From Stenotrophomonas sp. SY1 (lineage in GTDB: Bacteria; Pseudomonadota; Gammaproteobacteria; Xanthomonadales; Xanthomonadaceae): a DNA stretch of 64,000 nt. Below, in pieces: positions 30,707 to 39,440 of the stretch. How positions within the stretch are numbered: position 1 is the stretch's first letter; every line of letters starts with the position of its first letter. The notes below the pieces were generated by a model. That model was not told the origin of the DNA and searched no databases. It worked only from the letters and a program-made list of their open reading frames with translations. Position numbers and translations under genes: made by a program. The stretch lies in NCBI RefSeq assembly GCF_021202945.1, contig NZ_JAJOYR010000001.1, positions 2,523,543 to 2,587,542 of the forward strand, read 5' to 3'.

Positions 30707-31273
30707 TTACAGCGCTCCTGCCTGCGTGCCGGCCAACCAGCGCGTGGCCATCCGGCGCATGGATTCATCCTGTTCGCTGGCGATGTCCATGATCGGCCGC
30801 CACGCCAGCTCCAGTGATTCCTCGCTGACCGCGAAACGTTCGTCCTCACCAGCCACCACTACATAGCGCACGTCGTAATGCCAATGCCCAGGCACTTCGC
30901 CACGCTCGGGAATCCAGTGCCGATCCAGGTCGAAGATCGTCCCAGTCTGCAGCGCCAGGACGGGCAACCCGGACTCCTCCTCGGCCTCGCGCAGCGCCAC
31001 CGCCGCCAGGTTGCGGTCTCCGTCGGCATGCCCGCCCAACTGCAGCCAGCGCTGCAACTTGCGATGGTGGGTCAACAGCGCCCGCTTGCCATCGGCACTG
31101 ACCAACCAGGCACTGCCGGTGAAGTGGCCCGCCAACCGCTCGCGGCTGAACGGGTCCTGCGCACCGTCTTCGTCCAGCAGCGCCAGGAACAGCGCCGCCA
31201 CATCCGCTTGTGCGGGGAAGGCCTGCGCGTACGCCTGCAAACCCAGGCGCAAGCTCCGATCCAGTTCATGCAT
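30707..31273 (-). CDS. NUDIX hydrolase
   Basis: A 188-aa protein. A NUDIX box of the form G-x5-R-x7-REAEEESGL is visible around the middle (GHADGDR, then REAEEESGL). The metal-binding REUxEE part is complete, but the first conserved Glu is Arg. The N-terminal 60 residues are helical. Substrate unknown; relatives clean up oxidised or modified nucleotides. I chose the ATG at 31273 (MHELDRSLRLG). An in-frame ATG at 31312 would add 13 residues. Divergent from the first APC permease. Confidence 0.85.
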   Translation of the reverse strand: MHELDRSLRLGLQAYAQAFPAQADVAALFLALLDEDGAQDPFSRERLAGHFTGSAWLVSADGKRALLTHHRKLQRWLQLGGHADGDRNLAAVALREAEEESGLPVLALQTGTIFDLDRHWIPERGEVPGHWHYDVRYVVVAGEDERFAVSEESLELAWRPIMDIASEQDESMRRMATRWLAGTQAGAL

Positions 31274-31460
31274 GACTGTCAGCACATCCCATCCGTTCAA
31301 TCCAGCCACCATTATCGCTGCCGATGTTGCACCTGCGCTTGTCGAGTTTGTCCGCCTTTGGCAAGGTAGCGACGTTGCCGATCGTTCAGCTTGCGGCGTC
31401 ATTCATCCTCCCCGACGCCCTTGGCGTCCGGGTGCACTACACAGTTCGGGAATCCGCGGA

Positions 31461-32936
31461 ATGCTCAAAACACTGTTGAGGGTCAAACCAATCGAACCCA
31501 CCGCGCACGTCGATGCCGGGGAGCCGATTGAAGGCAGCCTGCAAGGCGAAGCCACGCTCAAGCGAACCCTCACAGCCAAGCATCTTGTCCTGCTGGGCAT
31601 GGGGGCGGTGATCGGCGCGGGCATCTTCGTCATCACCGGCCAGGCGGCCGCCCACCATGCGGGCCCGGCCATCATGCTTTCCTTCGTCCTGGCTGGCCTG
31701 GCCTGTGCCTTCGCCGGCCTGTGCTATGCCGAGTTCGCGGCGATGATGCCGGTGTCCGGCAGCGCCTACTCCTACTCCTACGCAACGCTCGGCGAAGGCA
31801 TGGCGTGGTTCATTGGCTGGTGCCTGGTGCTGGAGTACCTGTTCGCTTCCGCCTCGGTGGCCGTGGGCTGGTCCGCGTACCTGATCAGCTTCGTCACCAC
31901 CACCTTGCACCTTCCCTTCCCCGAAGCCCTCAGTGCCGCTCCCATCGCATGGGAGAACGGCGAGTTCGTCGTTTCGGGCAAGCTGCTCAATCTGCCTGCG
32001 GTGCTGATCGTGGCCGCCATCTCGGGCCTGCTGTATGTGGGCGTCACACAGTCCACCTTCGTCAACGCGGTCATCGTGGCGATCAAGGTGGCGGTGATCT
32101 GTCTGTTCGTGGGCTTCGGTGCGATGTACGTGGACCCGGCAAACTGGACGCCGCTCATCCCCGAGAACACCGGCACCTTTGGCGAGTTCGGCTGGAGCGG
32201 TGTCCTGCGCGCAGCCTCCATCGTGTTCTTCGCCTACATCGGCTTCGATGCGGTCTCCACCGCCGCCGGCGAAACCAAGGATCCCCAGCGCAACATGCCG
32301 CGCGGCCTGCTGGGCTCGCTGGCGGTCTGCACGATCATCTACATCATCGTCTGCGCGGTACTCACCGGCCTGCTGCCCTACCACCTTCTGGGTACCGACA
32401 AGCCGGTTGCCACGGCGCTGGAACCCTATGCCAACCTGTCCTGGCTCAAGACCTGGGTCGAGGTGGGCGCCATTGCAGGCCTGTCCTCGGTGGTGCTGGT
32501 GATGATGATGGGGCAGACCCGCGTGGCCTACACCATCTCCCGCGACGGCCTGTTGCCGCCGATCTTCGGCAAGGTCCATCCGAAGTTCCGCACGCCTTAC
32601 CTGAGCACCATCATCGTCGGTGCAATCGCTGCCCTGCTGGCCGGCCTGGTGCCGCTCAACGTGCTTGGCGAACTGGTGGCCATGGGCACCCTCCTGGCAT
32701 TCGCCACGGTCTGCATCGGCGTGCTGGTCCTGCGCCGTACCAAGCCGGACATGCCACGTCCCTTCCGGGTACCGGCCGTATGGCTCATTGCCCCCCTCGG
32801 CGCGCTGATCTGTCTGGGCCTGTTCGCGATGGCATTTGCCGCCCACTGGCTTGTGTTCGTGCTGTGGACGTTGCTCGGCGTATGCATCTACTTCGGCTAC
32901 GGCATCCGTCACAGCAAGCTCAACAAGACGCCCTGA
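31461..32936 (+). CDS. APC-family amino acid permease (first of tandem pair)
   Basis: A 491-aa inner-membrane transporter with about twelve membrane helices. The helix 1 signature MGAVIGAGIFVITGQAAAHHAGPA is typical of the cationic amino acid transporter/YfnA branch (landmark: GAVIGAGIFVITG), as is the later FFAYIGFDAVSTAAGE. The C-terminus IYFGYGIRHSKLN is shared with the next gene. The ATG at 31461 was chosen from the soluble N-terminal length, and an Asp/Glu-rich linker precedes helix 1. A strong terminator separates it from its neighbour, so the two can be expressed independently. Substrate not determined. Confidence 0.93.
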   Translation: MLKTLLRVKPIEPTAHVDAGEPIEGSLQGEATLKRTLTAKHLVLLGMGAVIGAGIFVITGQAAAHHAGPAIMLSFVLAGLACAFAGLCYAEFAAMMPVSGSAYSYSYATLGEGMAWFIGWCLVLEYLFASASVAVGWSAYLISFVTTTLHLPFPEALSAAPIAWENGEFVVSGKLLNLPAVLIVAAISGLLYVGVTQSTFVNAVIVAIKVAVICLFVGFGAMYVDPANWTPLIPENTGTFGEFGWSGVLRAASIVFFAYIGFDAVSTAAGETKDPQRNMPRGLLGSLAVCTIIYIIVCAVLTGLLPYHLLGTDKPVATALEPYANLSWLKTWVEVGAIAGLSSVVLVMMMGQTRVAYTISRDGLLPPIFGKVHPKFRTPYLSTIIVGAIAALLAGLVPLNVLGELVAMGTLLAFATVCIGVLVLRRTKPDMPRPFRVPAVWLIAPLGALICLGLFAMAFAAHWLVFVLWTLLGVCIYFGYGIRHSKLNKTP

Positions 32937-32950
32937 TCCCGCTTCCAACG

Positions 32951-32976
32951 CCGGCGCCACCCGCGCCGGTTTTTTT
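32951..32976 (+). terminator. Intrinsic terminator between the two APC permease genes
   Basis: Stem CCGGCGC (32951-32957) with GCGCCGG (32963-32969), loop CACCC, then seven T (32970-32976). Confidence 0.93.
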
Positions 32977-33013
32977 GCGCGCGCGCTGCGCATCGACGAG
33001 CAAAGACCGAAAC

Positions 33014-34459
33014 ATGTTCAAGCAACTGTTGGCGACCAAGCATCCCCATGCCGCACATGAAGAAGCCAATGGCCTGAGCCTGCGGCGCACCCTCGGCCCA
33101 TGGGGCCTGACCGCGCTGGGCATCGGCGCGGTGATTGGCGGCGGCATCTTCGTCATCACCGGACAGGCGGCGGCCAACCATGCCGGCCCGGCGATCATGC
33201 TGTCCTTCGTACTGGCGGCCATCTGCTGCGCGTTCTGTGCCATGGCCTACGCCGAGTTCGCCTCGATGGTGCCGGTTGCGGGCAGCGCCTACACCTACAC
33301 CTACGCCACCTTCGGCGAACTGTCGGCCTGGTTCATCGGCTGGATGCTGGTGCTCGAGTACGGCGTCTCCGCATCGGCCGTGGCAGTGAGCTGGACCGGC
33401 TACTTCCTCAGCTTCCTCAACCATTTCGACATCCACCTGCCGGCCGCGCTGGTCAGCGCACCGCTGGATGCGCAACTTCGCCCCACCGGCGCCATCGCCA
33501 ACCTGCCGGCCGCCGCGCTGGTGCTGCTGCTGACCTGGCTGTGCTACGTGGGCATCAGCAAGTCCTCGGCGATGAACATGGCCATGGTGATCCTCAAGAC
33601 CGGCCTGATCCTGCTGGTCATCATTGCCGGCTGGAAGTACGTGGACCCGAGCAACTGGACGCCCTTCATCCCGGCCAACGAAGGACCGGGCAAGTACGGC
33701 TTTGACGGCGTGCTGCGTGGCGCGGCGATGGTGTTCTTCGCCTACATCGGCTTTGAAGCGGTGTCCGTGGCCGCACAGGAATCGCACCGGCCGCAGCGCG
33801 ACCTGCCGATCGGCATGCTGCTGTCGCTGGTGATCTGCACCGTGCTGTACATCGCCATGGCAGCGGTGATGACCGGCCTGGTGCCCTACCAGCTGCTGGG
33901 TACCGCGGAGCCGGTGGTGACCGCCGTTGCCGCGCATCCGCAGTTGGACTGGCTGCGCATCATCGTCGAAGTCGGCGCGCTGATCGGCCTGGCCTCGGTG
34001 GTGCTGGTGATGGTGATCGGCCAGCCGCGCATCTTCATGATCATGGGCCGCGATGGTCTGCTGCCGCCGGTATTCACCAAGATCCACCCCAAGTACCGCA
34101 CCCCGCACATCAACACCGTCATCACCGGCATCGGCATCGCACTGCTGGCCGCGCTGTTCCCCCTGGACATCCTGGGCGAGCTGACCTCGATGGGCACGCT
34201 GATCGCCTTCGCCGCTGTCTGTGCCGGCGTGCTGGTACTACGCCGCACCCAGCCCGACCTGCCGCGCCCATTCCGCATTCCGATGGCCTGGCTGATCTGC
34301 TCGCTGGGTGTCTTCAGCTGCATCGCGCTGCTGACCGCCATGACCCTGCACAACTGGATGCTGATGGGGCTGTGGACCGCCACCGGCTTCATCATCTACT
34401 TCTGCTACGGCATCCGGCACAGCAAGCTCAACGCGGCCAACAAGGCCAAGAAGGGCTGA
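33014..34459 (+). CDS. APC-family amino acid permease (second of tandem pair)
   Basis: A 481-aa paralogue of the preceding permease. The two share long blocks such as GIFVITGQAAA, HAGPAIMLSFVLA, VFFAYIGF and YGIRHSKLN, so this is a tandem duplication with later divergence. Differences concentrate in the N-terminal tail and the helix 4-5 region. The ATG at 33014 gives a short cytoplasmic N-terminus (MFKQLLATKHPHAAHEEANG). Only about 40 nt separate the upstream terminator from this ATG, so its promoter must overlap the terminator or lie inside the first gene. Substrate not determined. Confidence 0.93.
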   Translation: MFKQLLATKHPHAAHEEANGLSLRRTLGPWGLTALGIGAVIGGGIFVITGQAAANHAGPAIMLSFVLAAICCAFCAMAYAEFASMVPVAGSAYTYTYATFGELSAWFIGWMLVLEYGVSASAVAVSWTGYFLSFLNHFDIHLPAALVSAPLDAQLRPTGAIANLPAAALVLLLTWLCYVGISKSSAMNMAMVILKTGLILLVIIAGWKYVDPSNWTPFIPANEGPGKYGFDGVLRGAAMVFFAYIGFEAVSVAAQESHRPQRDLPIGMLLSLVICTVLYIAMAAVMTGLVPYQLLGTAEPVVTAVAAHPQLDWLRIIVEVGALIGLASVVLVMVIGQPRIFMIMGRDGLLPPVFTKIHPKYRTPHINTVITGIGIALLAALFPLDILGELTSMGTLIAFAAVCAGVLVLRRTQPDLPRPFRIPMAWLICSLGVFSCIALLTAMTLHNWMLMGLWTATGFIIYFCYGIRHSKLNAANKAKKG

Positions 34460-34484
34460 ACCCCCGCAACAGATGAATGACCAG

Positions 34485-34515
34485 AGCCCGGGCGCAAGCG
34501 TCCGGGCTTTTTTTA
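34485..34515 (+). terminator. Strong intrinsic terminator after the second APC permease
   Basis: A ten-pair stem AGCCCGGGCG (34485-34494) with CGTCCGGGCT (34499-34508), one G-U pair and CAAG loop, followed by TTTTTTTATT. Confidence 0.95.
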
Positions 34516-34658
34516 TTGCCCGGCCAGCCTGCGTAGACTGGGATGCAGCAACTGCGGGAAATCATTCCCAACCGATGACGCTGCCGTCTCGCCATTGCCC
34601 GGGACGCGGCAAAGCCGCCCCCAGCCCAAGGCATCCCCTACGAAAGCCCCCGGCTTAG

Positions 34659-34672
34659 TAGAATGCCGCCCA
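34659..34672 (+). promoter_or_regulatory. -10 element giving a probable leaderless mtnB transcript
   Basis: TAGAAT (34659-34664) lies 7 nt before the A of the mtnB ATG at 34672, where a transcription start is expected. No clear -35 element is visible. If used, the mRNA would begin at or next to the start codon. Confidence 0.4.
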
Positions 34673-35319
34673 TGAACGCGCCTTCCGTCCCCTACGACAG
34701 CGAGCGGCTGAGCCAGCTGGCCCAGCTGCTGATCGACAACATCCGCGAACTGGCCCAGTCCGGCTGGACACCCGCCACCAGCAGCAACTTCTCCCACCGC
34801 CTGGATGACCGCCATGCCGCGATCACCGTGTCGGGCAAGGACAAGGGCCGGCTGATCGAAAGCGACATCATGGTCGTGGATTTCGATGGCAAGGCCGTCG
34901 GCCGCCCATTGCGCCCATCAGCCGAAACCTTGCTGCACACCCAGCTGTACGCCCGTTTCCCGGAAGTAGGCTGCGTGCTGCACACCCATTCACCGACGCA
35001 GACCATCGCCTCGCGCCTGTACGGCAGCCAGGGCCATATCCGCCTGGAAGGCTATGAGCTGCTCAAGGCCCTGCACGGCAACTCCACCCACGAAACCGCG
35101 GTGGACCTGAAGGTGTTCCCGAACACCCAGGACATGGACGTGCTGGCCGCCCAGGTCGAAGCCGAGCTGGACAAGGGCCCGATGTGGGGCTACCTGATCG
35201 ATGGACACGGCCTGTACGCATGGGGCCGCGACATGGCCGAGGCACGCCGCCACCTGGAAGCCTTCGAATTCCTGCTCCACTGCGAACTGGAGCTGCGCAA
35301 GCTGCGCGCCATTTCCTGA
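34672..35319 (+). CDS. mtnB: Methylthioribulose-1-phosphate dehydratase
   Basis: A 215-aa class II aldolase-fold zinc enzyme of methionine salvage. The [12 protein letters not shown] segment and the zinc-binding [10 protein letters not shown] and [11 protein letters not shown]is residues are visible. It dehydrates methylthioribulose 1-phosphate to the diketone used by MtnC. I chose the ATG at 34672 ([10 protein letters not shown]). An ATG at 34663 overlaps the likely -10 element. mtnD follows after 86 nt and mtnC after that, forming a compact salvage operon. mtnA and mtnP are not in the window. Confidence 0.94.
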   Translation: MNAPSVPYDSERLSQLAQLLIDNIRELAQSGWTPATSSNFSHRLDDRHAAITVSGKDKGRLIESDIMVVDFDGKAVGRPLRPSAETLLHTQLYARFPEVGCVLHTHSPTQTIASRLYGSQGHIRLEGYELLKALHGNSTHETAVDLKVFPNTQDMDVLAAQVEAELDKGPMWGYLIDGHGLYAWGRDMAEARRHLEAFEFLLHCELELRKLRAIS

Positions 35320-35405
35320 TTTCGAATTTCCTGATTCCGATTCCGCACGGGCCGGCCTTGGCCCGTGCTGATACGCTCCCCACCCCCACCGTGGAGTCCA
35401 CCGCC

Positions 35406-35960
35406 ATGAGCCGACTGCGCATTTTCAACGACACCGCCCCGGACGCACCGCTGCTGGACAGCCGCGACGGCGAGGTCATCGCTGCCGAACTGAAGAAGAT
35501 CGGTGTCACCTTCGAGCGCTGGCAGGCCAAGCATCCGGTCAGCCCGGGCGCCAGCCAGGAAGAAGTGTTCACCGCCTACCGCGAGGACATCGACCGCCTG
35601 GTCGCCGCGCACGGTTTCAAGAGCGTTGACGTGGCCTCCATCGCCCCGGACAACCCCAACCGCGCCGAGATCCGCAAGAAGTTCCTCGACGAGCACTATC
35701 ACAAGGAAGACGAAGTGCGTTTCTTCGTCGCCGGCTCGGGCCTGTTCACCCTGCACGTGGACGACAAGGTCTACGAAATCGAATGCGTGAAGGACGACCT
35801 GATCGCGGTGCCCGACGGTGTCACCCACTGGTTTGACATGGGTGAGGAACCCAGCTTCGCCGCCATCCGCTTCTTCACCGAGCCGGACGGCTGGGTGGGT
35901 CATTTCACCGGCACGGATATCGCCCAGCGCTTCCCGCGCTACGAGCCCAGCGCCGTTTGA
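35406..35960 (+). CDS. mtnD: Acireductone dioxygenase
   Basis: A 184-aa cupin. The metal ligands stand in [12 protein letters not shown] (two His and a Glu) and GVTHWFD (His). With iron it forms the methionine precursor ketomethylthiobutyrate and formate. With nickel the family makes a dead-end product plus CO. The ATG at 35406 begins the family N-terminus [10 protein letters not shown] hairpin (35971-36000) follows the stop, then mtnC after 135 nt. Confidence 0.96.
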   Translation: MSRLRIFNDTAPDAPLLDSRDGEVIAAELKKIGVTFERWQAKHPVSPGASQEEVFTAYREDIDRLVAAHGFKSVDVASIAPDNPNRAEIRKKFLDEHYHKEDEVRFFVAGSGLFTLHVDDKVYEIECVKDDLIAVPDGVTHWFDMGEEPSFAAIRFFTEPDGWVGHFTGTDIAQRFPRYEPSAV

Positions 35961-35970
35961 TCTGCTCTTC

Positions 35971-36000
35971 AACCCCTCTCCCGCCAGCGGCAGAGGGGTT
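35971..36000 (+). other. Hairpin between mtnD and mtnC
   Basis: AACCCCTCT (35971-35979) pairs perfectly with AGAGGGGTT (35992-36000), with a smaller GCC-AGC-GGC pairing inside. There is no T run, so it looks like an mRNA-stability or partial-termination element. It resembles the CCCCTCTCCC repeat family seen at 39241-39363. Confidence 0.6.
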
Positions 36001-36095
36001 CGGGTGAGGCCAGCCTCATGCAGGCAAGCCGCCCCCGATACCCAGACCGCAAACCCGTCAGTAACCGGCCAGCCCGGCGCAGGAATCCCCACCGC

Positions 36096-36794
36096 ATGAC
36101 CATCAAAGCCATCCTCACCGACATCGAGGGCACCACGTCCAGTATCTCCTTCGTCAAGGAAGTGCTGTTTCCCTATGCCCGCAACGCGCTGCCGGGCTTC
36201 GTCCGCGCCCACGGCAACGAGCCGCAGGTGCGTCACTGGCTGGATGCGGTCGCCACCGAAATCTCCGCCAGCGCCTGCCAGGACGAGGTCATCGTCGAAA
36301 CCCTGCAGGGCTGGATCGACCAAGACCGCAAGCACACCGCGCTCAAGGCATTGCAGGGGATGATCTGGGACGTGGGCTATCGCAACGGCGATTACACCGC
36401 GCACATGTATCCGGAAGTGGCCGCCGTACTGCGTGGCTGGCATGCGGCCGGCCTGCCGCTGTACGTGTACTCCTCCGGCTCGGTACCTGCGCAGAAACTG
36501 TTCTTCGGCTTCAGTGACGCCGGCGACCTCAACGGCTTGTTCTCCGGCAACTTCGACACCGAGATCGGTGGCAAGCGCGAAGCCGGCAGCTATGCCCGCA
36601 TCGCCGAGGCCATCGCCATCGCACCGCACGAAATCCTGTTCCTGTCCGACATCGTCGAAGAACTGGATGCCGCCCGCGACGCCGGCCTGCAGACCGTGCT
36701 GCTGGATCGTCTCAGCGATTATCCGATGCCCCGCACCGGTGAAGCCACGCACGGCCACACCCGCGTGGAAAACTTCCAGCAGATCACGCTCTGA
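36096..36794 (+). CDS. mtnC: Enolase-phosphatase E1 (2,3-diketo-5-methylthiopentyl-1-phosphate)
   Basis: A 232-aa HAD-superfamily enzyme. Motif I is [14 protein letters not shown], motif II is [15 protein letters not shown], and motifs III/IV lie around KREAGSY and [12 protein letters not shown]. It enolises and dephosphorylates the diketone to acireductone, the MtnD substrate. The ATG at 36096 (MTIKAILTD) is the family start. A UUCG-type terminator follows. Confidence 0.96.
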   Translation: MTIKAILTDIEGTTSSISFVKEVLFPYARNALPGFVRAHGNEPQVRHWLDAVATEISASACQDEVIVETLQGWIDQDRKHTALKALQGMIWDVGYRNGDYTAHMYPEVAAVLRGWHAAGLPLYVYSSGSVPAQKLFFGFSDAGDLNGLFSGNFDTEIGGKREAGSYARIAEAIAIAPHEILFLSDIVEELDAARDAGLQTVLLDRLSDYPMPRTGEATHGHTRVENFQQITL

Positions 36795-36816
36795 TCCCAT
36801 CCGGCAGCGTGGTGAC

Positions 36817-36839
36817 AACGGCCCTTCGGGGCCGTTTTT
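36817..36839 (+). terminator. Intrinsic terminator of the mtn operon
   Basis: Stem AACGGCCC (36817-36824), TTCG loop, GGGCCGTT (36829-36836), running into a T tract to 36839. Confidence 0.93.
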
Positions 36840-36864
36840 GTTTGTGGGTGACGCAGGCCCCACC

Positions 36865-37166
36865 TGTAGGAGCGGCTTCGGCCGCGAAGCTGGCATTCCT
36901 TCCGTTCGCCGGAATACCGGCCATTGCAGAACGCTGGTCGATCCTGTTTGCCGAGCACGGCTCGACACTACCAAAGGCCAAACGCCGATCGGTTCCGCTT
37001 GCCGAGCATGGCTCGGCACTACCGGGCGCCGCGCGTAGGAGCGGCTTCAGCCGCGAAGCTGGCAGGCTTTCCGTTTGCGGCCAAGGTTGCGATTGCAATA
37101 TCCGGCCAGGCCGCGTTGTGCTGATGCCGGACGACTCACCGGCTTCGCGGCTGAAGCCGCTCCTAC
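36865..37166. repeat. Cluster of REP-like and SMAG-like palindromes
   Basis: The 542-nt gap between mtnC and the MgtC-like gene is filled mainly by repeats. REP-like copies lie at 36865-36890, 37035-37059 and, inverted, 37142-37166. SMAG-like copies (TGCCGAGC-GCTCG-CACTACC) lie at 36949-36972 and 37000-37023. Both families are interleaved in one island. Between about 37170 and 37325 I see nothing recognisable. Confidence 0.85.
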
Positions 37167-37336
37167 AGCGACATGCAGACCGACCTCAGGCCGATCTTCG
37201 GCCGACATCGTCCAATTGCGCGGCCATCACCTGTGCCGGATCGCGGTGGTGCTATTTTGCCGCTGCACCAACAGGCACCAATCTTCAGCGTACCCGGCTC
37301 CGCAGTCGCATCTCCCCGTCGCATTGGAGGCAGGCA

Positions 37337-37825
37337 ATGAGCATCACTTCGCAGGTAGGCGAAGCACTGTCCACCGAGTTCGCGCTCCCTGACGTGGACA
37401 CATTGACCGTCACCGCCTCGCGCCTGCTGGTCGCGATCGTGCTCGGCGGTCTGCTGGGGCTGGAGCGCGAAAGCAAACGCCGTGCGGCTGGACTGAAAAC
37501 CTACATCCTGGTTTCAGTCGGTTCGGCACTGTTCGTGCTGGCACCGTTGCAGATGGGCATAAACGCAAGCGACGTCACCCGGGTGATGCAGGGCATCGTC
37601 TCCGGCATCGGCTTCCTGGGCGCGGGTGCCATCCTCAAACTCGGCACCGAGGAACGCATCCAGGGGCTGACCACCGCCGCCGGCATCTGGATGACTTCGG
37701 CCATCGGCATGGCGGCCGGCATGGGCATGCACCTGGCAGCCATCGCTACCACCGTCGCTGCATTGGCGATCGTGAGCACGCTGCCGCACCTGATGCCGGA
37801 CAAGAAGGACGGTCCGGCTGCATAG
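37337..37825 (+). CDS. MgtC/SapB family membrane protein
   Basis: A 162-aa protein with four or five membrane helices. The conserved blocks LLGLERESKRRAAGLKTY, GIVSGIGFLGAGAILK and GLTTAAGIWMTSAIGMAAG identify the MgtC N-terminal domain. It lacks the C-terminal ACT-like domain of Salmonella MgtC. In the family, MgtC acts in adaptation to low magnesium and inside macrophages and can modulate the F-ATPase; the role here is unknown. GGAGG at 37326-37330 supports the ATG at 37337. Confidence 0.92.
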   Translation: MSITSQVGEALSTEFALPDVDTLTVTASRLLVAIVLGGLLGLERESKRRAAGLKTYILVSVGSALFVLAPLQMGINASDVTRVMQGIVSGIGFLGAGAILKLGTEERIQGLTTAAGIWMTSAIGMAAGMGMHLAAIATTVAALAIVSTLPHLMPDKKDGPAA

Positions 37826-37893
37826 ACGCAGCCCTGCATCCCGATTCACCACGCTCGCCCGGGTTGTATTACCGAAGCCGAGCGCTCCGGAAC

Positions 37894-39051
37894 TCAGCCT
37901 GCCGGACTGCGCAGTACCAGCACTTCGATCCGGGCCGGCACACCCAGCCGCGCGGTGAAGCCATCCCACTGGCCAGCGCCGCTGCTGACGAACAGCGTCA
38001 TGTCCCGCACCTTGTACTCGCCACGCACGTAGCCGTGGTTGGCCGGCGCCACCACCCAACGGTCGAAGCCCCACATGTGGCCACCATGGGTATGGCCTGA
38101 AATCTGAAGGTCCACCGCCCCGCTCGCTGCCGACTCACGCGCCTGCTTGGGCTGGTGCGCAAGCAGGATGTGGGTGTCACTGCCCTTGGCCGCGGCGATG
38201 ACTGCCGGCAGGTCCGGTGCAAGCCCGCCGCGCATGTAGGAACTGGGCTTGAGCGCGGCCAGGTCACCCACGCCCGATATCGCCAACGTGCGTCCGTTGA
38301 TCGCCAGCCGCGCGGTCTGGTTCTCCAGCACGCCCAGGCCCATCTGCCGGAAGTGCGCCATCCAGCGTTGATAGCCGTGGTAATACTCGTGGTTGCCTGG
38401 CGACACCCACACGCCATGCGGCGCTGCCAACTGCGCCAGCGGCGTGACAAAGCGCGCCGTATCGGCGACTTCACCATCGACCATGTCGCCCGGCAGCACG
38501 ATTACATCTGGTTTGGTTGCCATCACCGTGTCGACGATGCGCTGCGTACGCCAGCTGCGCTTGACCGGGCTGACATGCAGATCCGCCAGCACCGCCATGC
38601 GCAGGCCATCCAGCTCGACCGGCAGGTTCGGCACCACCAGTTCACGCTCATGCAACTGCGGCGGCTTCAGGCCGTTGTAGATGCCCAGCGTCGCCAATAC
38701 AGCGATCACCGCCGAGGCAGCGTGATTCAAGCCGCGTCCGTGCCATGCACCGGCCACCATCGATGAGCGTGGGGCCCAGCGCGTGAGCAGCCATCCCAGC
38801 GTGCGCAGCAGCAGGAATGCCAGCAGCAGGATGAACATCACCATCACCCAGCCGAACAGCAGCTGCACCCAGGCTTCGACCGCATAGGTAAAGATGTCCA
38901 TGCGCCAGAGCGTGGCCGACAGCAGGCCGATCAAGGCGAGCACCAGGGTGATACCGATATGCCAACGGCGACCACGCTTGGACAAGCCGGCAACCGGCCA
39001 CCAGAGCCACAGTGCAAGCAACGGCAGGATCAGGGAAACAAATAGGGTCAT
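37894..39051 (-). CDS. Membrane-anchored metallophosphoesterase
   Basis: A 385-aa protein. The first 130 residues hold four membrane helices (for example LFVSLILPLLALWLWWPVAG and LLFGWVMVMFILLLAFLLL). The rest is a calcineurin-like phosphoesterase with the metal motifs LADLHVS, LPGDMVDG, SPGNHEYY and SGHTHGGHMWG in order. Close relatives (YaeI/YkuE type) act on lipid-linked phosphates or UDP-diacylglucosamine-like substrates. The substrate here is not known. The ATG at 39051 is the only good start before the first helix. Confidence 0.92.
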   Translation of the reverse strand: MTLFVSLILPLLALWLWWPVAGLSKRGRRWHIGITLVLALIGLLSATLWRMDIFTYAVEAWVQLLFGWVMVMFILLLAFLLLRTLGWLLTRWAPRSSMVAGAWHGRGLNHAASAVIAVLATLGIYNGLKPPQLHERELVVPNLPVELDGLRMAVLADLHVSPVKRSWRTQRIVDTVMATKPDVIVLPGDMVDGEVADTARFVTPLAQLAAPHGVWVSPGNHEYYHGYQRWMAHFRQMGLGVLENQTARLAINGRTLAISGVGDLAALKPSSYMRGGLAPDLPAVIAAAKGSDTHILLAHQPKQARESAASGAVDLQISGHTHGGHMWGFDRWVVAPANHGYVRGEYKVRDMTLFVSSGAGQWDGFTARLGVPARIEVLVLRSPAG

Positions 39052-39240
39052 GTTCGTTGGCAGCAGCTGTGCGGCGCGGGTGTCACCCGCTTTCGGGGCC
39101 GCGGGGAAGGTTTACTCGGGAGTGCCACGTACTCTGACACACGCTGTGTTGCCAGACGGGCATCGCTGGTTGGATCGGTGCGTTCCTGTTTTGCGCGGTT
39201 GGGAATGCTGCGATTTCCGATGGGTAGTGGGGCTTCGCTT

Positions 39241-39363
39241 CCCCTCTCCCCAACCCCTCTCCCGCAAGGGGAGAGAGGCTTTGAAGCTGCAGTCGCCGAC
39301 GCCGTTTCAACGCGTCATGACCGAGCCCCTCTCCCCTTGCGGGAGAGGGGTTGGGGAGAGGGG
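39241..39363. repeat. Large inverted repeat of CCCCTCTCCCC-type elements
   Basis: A 38-nt arm (39241-39278) and its reverse complement (39326-39363) agree at 37 of 38 positions and are separated by 47 nt. Each arm also folds on itself around GCAA/TTGC. It lies in the 389-nt gap between two leftward genes (DUF885 stop and metallophosphoesterase start side). The remainder of this gap shows no gene. Confidence 0.85.
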
Positions 39364-39440
39364 AAACGGCCCTCTCTCTCCACCTCAAAGCACCAAAATG
39401 CGCCCAACAGGCAGGGTGCATCTTCCATCCACTTGACCGC

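Noticed and set aside
31721..34459. An apparent 912-codon permease gene
   Set aside because: Only the part from 33014 is coding. The first 431 codons are an out-of-frame reading of the preceding permease, and a terminator lies between the two genes.
36865..37166. Possible CRISPR array from regularly recurring palindromes
   Set aside because: Repeat units belong to two different families, spacing is irregular, orientations differ, and no cas genes are present.
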